DNA of 64,000 nt from Tessaracoccus sp. OS52 (GTDB lineage Bacteria > Actinomycetota > Actinomycetes > Propionibacteriales > Propionibacteriaceae). Location: NCBI RefSeq assembly GCF_020687685.1, contig NZ_JAJEWM010000001.1:124001-188000 (forward strand). The letters are read 5' to 3'. Under the pieces are notes generated by a model that had not been told where the DNA came from, did not search any database, and saw nothing but the letters and a program-made list of their open reading frames with translations. The position numbers were made by a program, and so were the translations under genes. Of the stretch, positions 60,748-64,000 are shown one piece after another (position 1 is the first letter of the stretch; every line of letters starts with the position of its first letter).

Positions 60748-60780
60748 GACTTCACCGGGCTCAGGCTGGGCCCGGGAGTC
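60748..60780 (-). promoter_or_regulatory. Hairpin between the leader peptide and sirA, candidate attenuator
   Basis: CCGGGC (60755-60760) pairs with GCCCGG (60770-60775), and the stem can be extended outward by GACT (60748-60751) with AGTC (60777-60780). It lies in the 98 bases between the leader stop codon and the sirA start. There is no T-run, so control could act on translation or Rho-dependent termination. Confidence 0.4.
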
Positions 60781-60801
60781 TCTGGAGGAGGTCGTCGGGC
60801 T

Positions 60802-60888
60802 TCAGTTGCCCAGACACATGGCCGACGCAACGCGCGCCAGATCAACGTGAGGTCGACTCACGAGGTGCGGGTTGCGAAAGGTAATCAT
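60802..60888 (-). CDS. Leader peptide upstream of the sulfate assimilation operon
   Basis: A 28-codon frame starts at ATG 60888, with an alternative GTG at 60861 giving 19 codons, and ends at TGA 60804-60802. Its second half reads LVSRPHVDLARVASAMC followed by LGN. This matches the short actinomycete leader peptides of the form LVxRxHVDLxRxxSAxC that precede sulfur and cysteine genes and are usually annotated only as putative leader peptides. The cysteine codon close to the stop suggests that ribosome progress reports cysteine supply to the sirA operon. Conservation of the peptide motif makes the call strong despite the size; the mechanism is inference. Confidence 0.8.
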   Translation of the reverse strand: MITFRNPHLVSRPHVDLARVASAMCLGN

Positions 60889-61158
60889 CGTGGGCGAAAC
60901 AGTAGGTGGGCGGCGGGGTCACTTTTTCCCGGCATCTCACCCAGCGGACCGGGCCGGCCTCGGGAGCGCGGAATCTGCTGAGGGCGAACAGCTATTCCCC
61001 GATCCATGTGATATTTCGGCGGACTTCATGGGTGTCGACGCCTGGCGTGTCCGGCCCCGCTGGTGCGTCGCCGCCTCGTTGCTGGCCCGCGCTCACACAA
61101 GCCGATGGCGCCGCCGGTGCCGGGGCTGCGGGTCGTCCACCGCGTCTATCGCGCGTCC

Positions 61159-61468
61159 ACCAGCGCTCCCGCGCGTCGACCAGCGCTCCCGCGCGTCGAC
61201 CAGCGCTCCCGCGCGTCGACCAGCGTTGTTCGTCGTGACCAGCCTTCTACGGCTGGTGGCGCGCAACAACGCTGGTGAATCGCGCGATCCACCAGCGCCC
61301 CCGAGCGTCCACCTGCGCTCCCGAGCGTCCACCAGCGCTCCTGCGTGTCGACCAGCGCTCCCGTGCGGTGACCAGCGCTCCTGCGTGTCGACCAGCGCTC
61401 CCGCGCGTTGACCAGCGTTGTTCGTCGTGACCAGCCCTCTACGGCTGGTGGCGCGCAACAACGCTGGT
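61159..61468. repeat. Phased 20-bp ACCAGCGCTC array with two 58-bp hairpins (repeat family A, locus 2)
   Basis: ACCAGCGCTC-type units start at 61159, 61179 and 61199, then a 58-bp hairpin at 61219-61276. A second run starts at 61291, 61311, 61331, 61351, 61371 and 61391 (exactly 20 bp apart), then a second hairpin at 61411-61468. Each hairpin opens ACCAGCGTTGTTCG and closes CAACAACGCTGGT, with inner ACCAGCC/GGCTGGT. The remainder of 60889-61603 shows no gene; 60905-61150 and 61470-61603 are GC-rich and unremarkable. Confidence 0.9.
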
Positions 61469-61603
61469 GAATCGCGCGGGCGACCCGCGACGTCGCCTCC
61501 GCGCGACGGGCGGGGCCTGATGAGGGGGGCGCAGCGGGGCCCGAGAACTTGGTAAGGGGCGCAGCGGGACTCGAGGACCTTGGTAAGGGTGCGACCGGTC
61601 CCG

Positions 61604-62743
61604 TCAGTCTGCTGATGCCAAGATGGCGTGCAGTTCGTCGCCGGTGAGGTCGATCGGGTTGCCCTTCATGGAACTCGACCTCACCGCCTTGGCGACGACG
61701 TCGTCGTGGTCCTCGGCGCGCAGGCCGAGAGCGGCCAGTCCGGGGGTGCCGAGCCGGACGGCGAGCTCGACCAGCCAGTCCTCCAGCGCCTGGAGCGAGA
61801 GCTCGCCCGTCAGTGTTTCCGCGGCGAGCAGGTACCCGGCCAGGGCCGGAGAGTCGGGCTCGCGCTGGGAGAGCGCCCGGATGTTGGCCGACGTCGTCGG
61901 CGCCAGCAGCGCGGCACAGATGGCGCCGTGCGGGGCGCCCGTCGTGCCACCGAGGACTCCGGCCAGCCCGTGAACGGCGCCGAGCTTCGCGTTGGCCAGC
62001 GACAGCCCGCCCATGAGGGAGCAGAACGCGACGTCGGTGCGCGCCGCCAGGTCATGCCCGTTCTCCACCGCGCGGACGAGCCCTCGTGCGGCGGACCGGA
62101 GGCCGGCGAGCGCCAGCGCCTCGACGAGAGGATTGGTCATCCGGGACGTGAGGGGCTCCAGACACTGGGTCAGCGCATCCATCCCGGACTGTGAGGTCAC
62201 GTCCCGGGGGCAGGAGACCGTCAACTCCGGGTCGATGATCGCCACTTTCGCGAGCATAGACGGGGACCGCAGTGACACCTTCACCTGGTGCACCGGTGAG
62301 GACAGGACCGCGTTCGACGTGACCTCGGAGCCGGTGCCCGCAGTCGTCGGGACCGCCACGAACGGCAGCGACGTCGCCGGCAGCCTGTGGCCGGCACCGA
62401 TCACCTCGGCGTAGTCGAGCGGGTCACCGTCGGCGACGACGAGGCTGGCGACGGCTTTGGCGAGGTCGAGCACCGCACCGCCACCGATGCCGACGATGAC
62501 GTCGGCCTCCGCCTCCCGGGCCGCGCCAACGGCGGTGCGGGCGTCGTCGAAGGTGGGTTCGCCGTCGAGGGCGAAGTGGCCCACCTCGGCGAGTTCGGCG
62601 GTCACCGGGTCCGTGCGCCGCCTGTTCGATCCGGTCACCAGGAAGGGGCGGCGGCCCAACCGCCCTGCCTCGTCGGCGAGCCCTTCGACGGTGCCCGCCC
62701 CGAACCTGATCGTGGCGGCAGTGGCGAACGAGAATGCGGTCAT
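61604..62743 (-). CDS. Iron-containing (group III) alcohol dehydrogenase-like protein
   Basis: The 379-residue protein has the Fe-ADH layout: ADVIVGIGGGAVLDLAKAVA (NAD site), VAVPTTAGTGSEVTSNAVL, and metal ligands Asp (SGMDALTQCLEPL) and His (GAVHGLAGVLGG and GAPHGAICAALLAP). It probably oxidises or reduces a small alcohol/aldehyde with Fe2+ and NAD(H). A maleylacetate reductase or 1,3-propanediol dehydrogenase-like role is possible; nothing nearby decides. Start MTAFSFATA at 62743. It is flanked on both sides by family A repeats. Confidence 0.85.
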   Translation of the reverse strand: MTAFSFATAATIRFGAGTVEGLADEAGRLGRRPFLVTGSNRRRTDPVTAELAEVGHFALDGEPTFDDARTAVGAAREAEADVIVGIGGGAVLDLAKAVASLVVADGDPLDYAEVIGAGHRLPATSLPFVAVPTTAGTGSEVTSNAVLSSPVHQVKVSLRSPSMLAKVAIIDPELTVSCPRDVTSQSGMDALTQCLEPLTSRMTNPLVEALALAGLRSAARGLVRAVENGHDLAARTDVAFCSLMGGLSLANAKLGAVHGLAGVLGGTTGAPHGAICAALLAPTTSANIRALSQREPDSPALAGYLLAAETLTGELSLQALEDWLVELAVRLGTPGLAALGLRAEDHDDVVAKAVRSSSMKGNPIDLTGDELHAILASAD

Positions 62744-62851
62744 GGGACCAGCGTGCCAGACGGTGCGCGGGTGGGCGTCGCGGTGCACGGATTCCCGCAC
62801 TCTCGGATTCTCCACGGCAGGTCAGCGGACGCGGCTCACCGCCGACGATTG

Positions 62852-63029
62852 ACCAGCGTTGTTGCGCGACACCAGCCTCGTAGCGCTGGTCGCGACGAAC
62901 AACGCTGGTGAACGGCTGGAAGCGCTGGTGAACGGTGGGGGAGCGCTAGTGAATGGCTGGAAGCGCTGGTCGGGACGAACAACGCTGGTGAACGGGCGGG
63001 AGCGCTGGTGAATGGCTGGGAGCGCTGGT
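62852..63029. repeat. 58-bp hairpin with phased GCGCTGGT units (repeat family A, locus 3)
   Basis: A hairpin at 62852-62909 (ACCAGCGTTGTT to AACAACGCTGGT) is followed by GCGCTGGT-type units ending at 62929, 62950, 62970, 62989, 63009 and 63029. Spacing is 19 to 21 bp. The unit ending at 62989 is a right half of the hairpin (GACGAACAACGCTGGT). The whole 62744-63051 gap has no gene. Confidence 0.88.
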
Positions 63030-63051
63030 GAGCCACCGCTCGGCGGGGGGG

Positions 63052-63792
63052 TCAGGGCACCCGGTGGACCTTGTGCTGCGCGGCCTGTGCCCGCGGGCGC
63101 ACCACCATGCGGTCGATGTTGACGTGGGAGGGCCTCGTGACCACCCACGAGACCACGTCGGCGATGTCCTCGGCCACCAGCGGCTCCGCGACGCCGGCGT
63201 ACACCGCGGCCGCGCGCTCCTCGTCGCCGTCGAACCGGGTCAACGAGAACTCCTCGGTCCTGACCATCCCGGGGCTGATCTCGCATACGCGCACCGGCAG
63301 ATCGTAGATCTCCAGCCGCAGCGCCTCGACGATGGCCCGTTCGCCGGCCTTCGCGGCGCAGTACCCGGCGGCCCCCTCGTAGGTGACCTCGGCCGCGGTG
63401 GACGTGACGAACACCACGACGCCCTCGCCGGCCACCAGCGCCGGGAGCAGCGCCTTCGTGACCCGGCCGGTGCCGACGACGTTGACATCCAGCATTCGCG
63501 CCCAGCCGTCGAGGTCCGCGTCCATGACGGGTTCCAGCCCGATGGCACCACCGGCGTTGTTCACCAGTACCTCGAGCCTCGGCCCCACGTGCTCCGCGAG
63601 CTGGGCGACGTCGTCGGCCGAGGTGATGTCGCAGGCGACGGCCGTGCCGCCGATCTCCGCGGCGAGGGCTTCGATGCGCTCTACCCGCCGGGCGGCGCAG
63701 AAGACGTGGAAGCCGTCGGCGGCGAGGCGACGGGCGGTGGCGGCTCCGATCCCGGAGGATGCGCCGGTGACGACGGCGGTGCGGTTGCTCAT
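63052..63792 (-). CDS. Short-chain dehydrogenase/reductase
   Basis: The 246-residue classical SDR has the cofactor motif TGASSGIGAATARRLAADG (residues about 9-27), NNAG, catalytic Ser (VTSTAAEVTYEG) and YCAAKAGE (Tyr-x3-Lys), and an ISPGMVRTEEF loop. It is like the YdfG/serine 3-dehydrogenase group, which uses NADP+, but the substrate is not predictable. It stands between the family A repeat and gpmA on the same strand as both neighbours. Confidence 0.88.
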   Translation of the reverse strand: MSNRTAVVTGASSGIGAATARRLAADGFHVFCAARRVERIEALAAEIGGTAVACDITSADDVAQLAEHVGPRLEVLVNNAGGAIGLEPVMDADLDGWARMLDVNVVGTGRVTKALLPALVAGEGVVVFVTSTAAEVTYEGAAGYCAAKAGERAIVEALRLEIYDLPVRVCEISPGMVRTEEFSLTRFDGDEERAAAVYAGVAEPLVAEDIADVVSWVVTRPSHVNIDRMVVRPRAQAAQHKVHRVP

Positions 63793-63814
63793 GGGGACAA
63801 CCTACCCAGACGCG

Positions 63815-63850
63815 GCGACGCCCGGCCGCCGGGCTGGGGACGGGCGTCGC
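63815..63850 (-). terminator. 10-bp inverted repeat downstream of gpmA
   Basis: GCGACGCCCG (63815-63824) pairs perfectly with CGGGCGTCGC (63841-63850). It follows the gpmA stop codon on the minus strand and lacks a T-run, so it is a plausible GC-rich terminator. Confidence 0.5.
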
Positions 63851-63872
63851 GACAAAACTCTGGGCAGCGGCG

Positions 63873-64000
63873 CTACTTCTTGCCCTGGTTCTTGACGGCC
63901 TCGATGGACGCGGCCGCAGCATCGGGATCAAGGTAACGTCCCCCGCGGGTGACCGGCTTCAGGTCCTCGTCGAGTTCGTAGTACAGCGGGATCCCGGTGG
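63873..64000 (-). CDS. gpmA: 2,3-bisphosphoglycerate-dependent phosphoglycerate mutase, C-terminal fragment
   Basis: The gene enters the window from the right, and 42 codons are present, ending at TAG 63875-63873. The peptide [20 protein letters not shown] followed by [15 protein letters not shown] is the recognisable C-terminus of actinobacterial phosphoglycerate mutase (glycolysis, 3-phosphoglycerate to 2-phosphoglycerate). Catalytic residues are outside the window. Confidence 0.88.
   Translation of the reverse strand, partial: TGIPLYYELDEDLKPVTRGGRYLDPDAAAASIEAVKNQGKK

Noticed and set aside
61159-61468. CRISPR or tRNA-like cluster in the 20-bp phased array
   Set aside because: Ten-base variable parts are too short and too similar for spacers, and no cloverleaf can be drawn.

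Overview
The window is about 70% GC, gene-dense and free of rRNA or tRNA genes. It looks like a chromosomal segment of a high-GC actinobacterium of the family Propionibacteriaceae (Tessaracoccus/Propionibacterium relatives). The best taxonomic marker is a complete methylmalonyl-CoA carboxytransferase (transcarboxylase) operon, 5S-12S-small protein-1.3S (42891-46603), the signature enzyme of the Wood-Werkman propionate cycle. Other actinobacterial signs are a KorAB 2-oxoacid:ferredoxin oxidoreductase, an APS-reductase type sulfate assimilation operon, a group II truncated haemoglobin and several SigE-family ECF sigma factors.

Layout. 1-5140: L-fucose catabolism (end of a sugar-binding protein, isomerase, kinase, LacI regulator, mutarotase). 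5141-5980: a 109-bp tandem array built around a 58-bp nested hairpin. 5981-11515: one 1844-residue biotin-dependent carboxylase with a eukaryote-like single-chain layout. 11552-15641: HEAT protein, SulP transporter, lipoate ligase and globin. 15808-20145 and 24763-28598: two clusters holding three SigE-family sigma factors and four related single-pass membrane proteins. They enclose the NAD biosynthesis genes nadABC and their NrtR-type regulator (20142-24456). 28599-31339: repeats, a small kinase and an AbiEi/DUF559-type protein. 31340-41317: TetR and DeoR regulators, a 2-oxoacid dehydrogenase complex (E2, E3, fused E1), a PHP-domain protein and a SrlD-like dehydrogenase. 41389-46603: a nitronate-monooxygenase-like flavoprotein and the transcarboxylase. 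46824-50000: LuxR-type regulator, secreted protein, aldo/keto reductase and beta-propeller protein. 50126-60888: siroheme synthesis, KorAB and a tightly overlapped sulfate assimilation operon preceded by a leader peptide. 60889-64000: repeats, an iron-type alcohol dehydrogenase, an SDR and the end of gpmA.

How the genes work together. Sulfate assimilation is nearly complete. The TSUP permease, and perhaps the SulP protein, imports the anion. CysD/CysN makes APS, a CysH domain carrying Fe-S cysteines reduces it to sulfite, and the siroheme enzyme SirA makes sulfide. CobA, the CysG N-terminal homologue and CbiX supply siroheme. A 28-codon leader peptide ending in an Ala-Met-Cys motif sits upstream of sirA, and cysH and cysD are fused in frame. 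The lipoate ligase could serve the lipoylated E2 in the window.

Most striking is the sigma/membrane-protein family. Its members share a very short cytoplasmic N-terminus, one membrane helix, a Thr/Pro/Ser-rich stalk and repeated ~100-residue ectodomain modules. Four of its transcription units carry the same promoter-like pair, AACC-N16/17-CGT(T/G), just upstream. This fits a set of autoregulated envelope-sensing circuits that I do not recognise as a described system. The 58-bp hairpin with phased 20-bp ACCAGC repeats, seen at three separate loci, is the second structure not explained by ordinary gene content.
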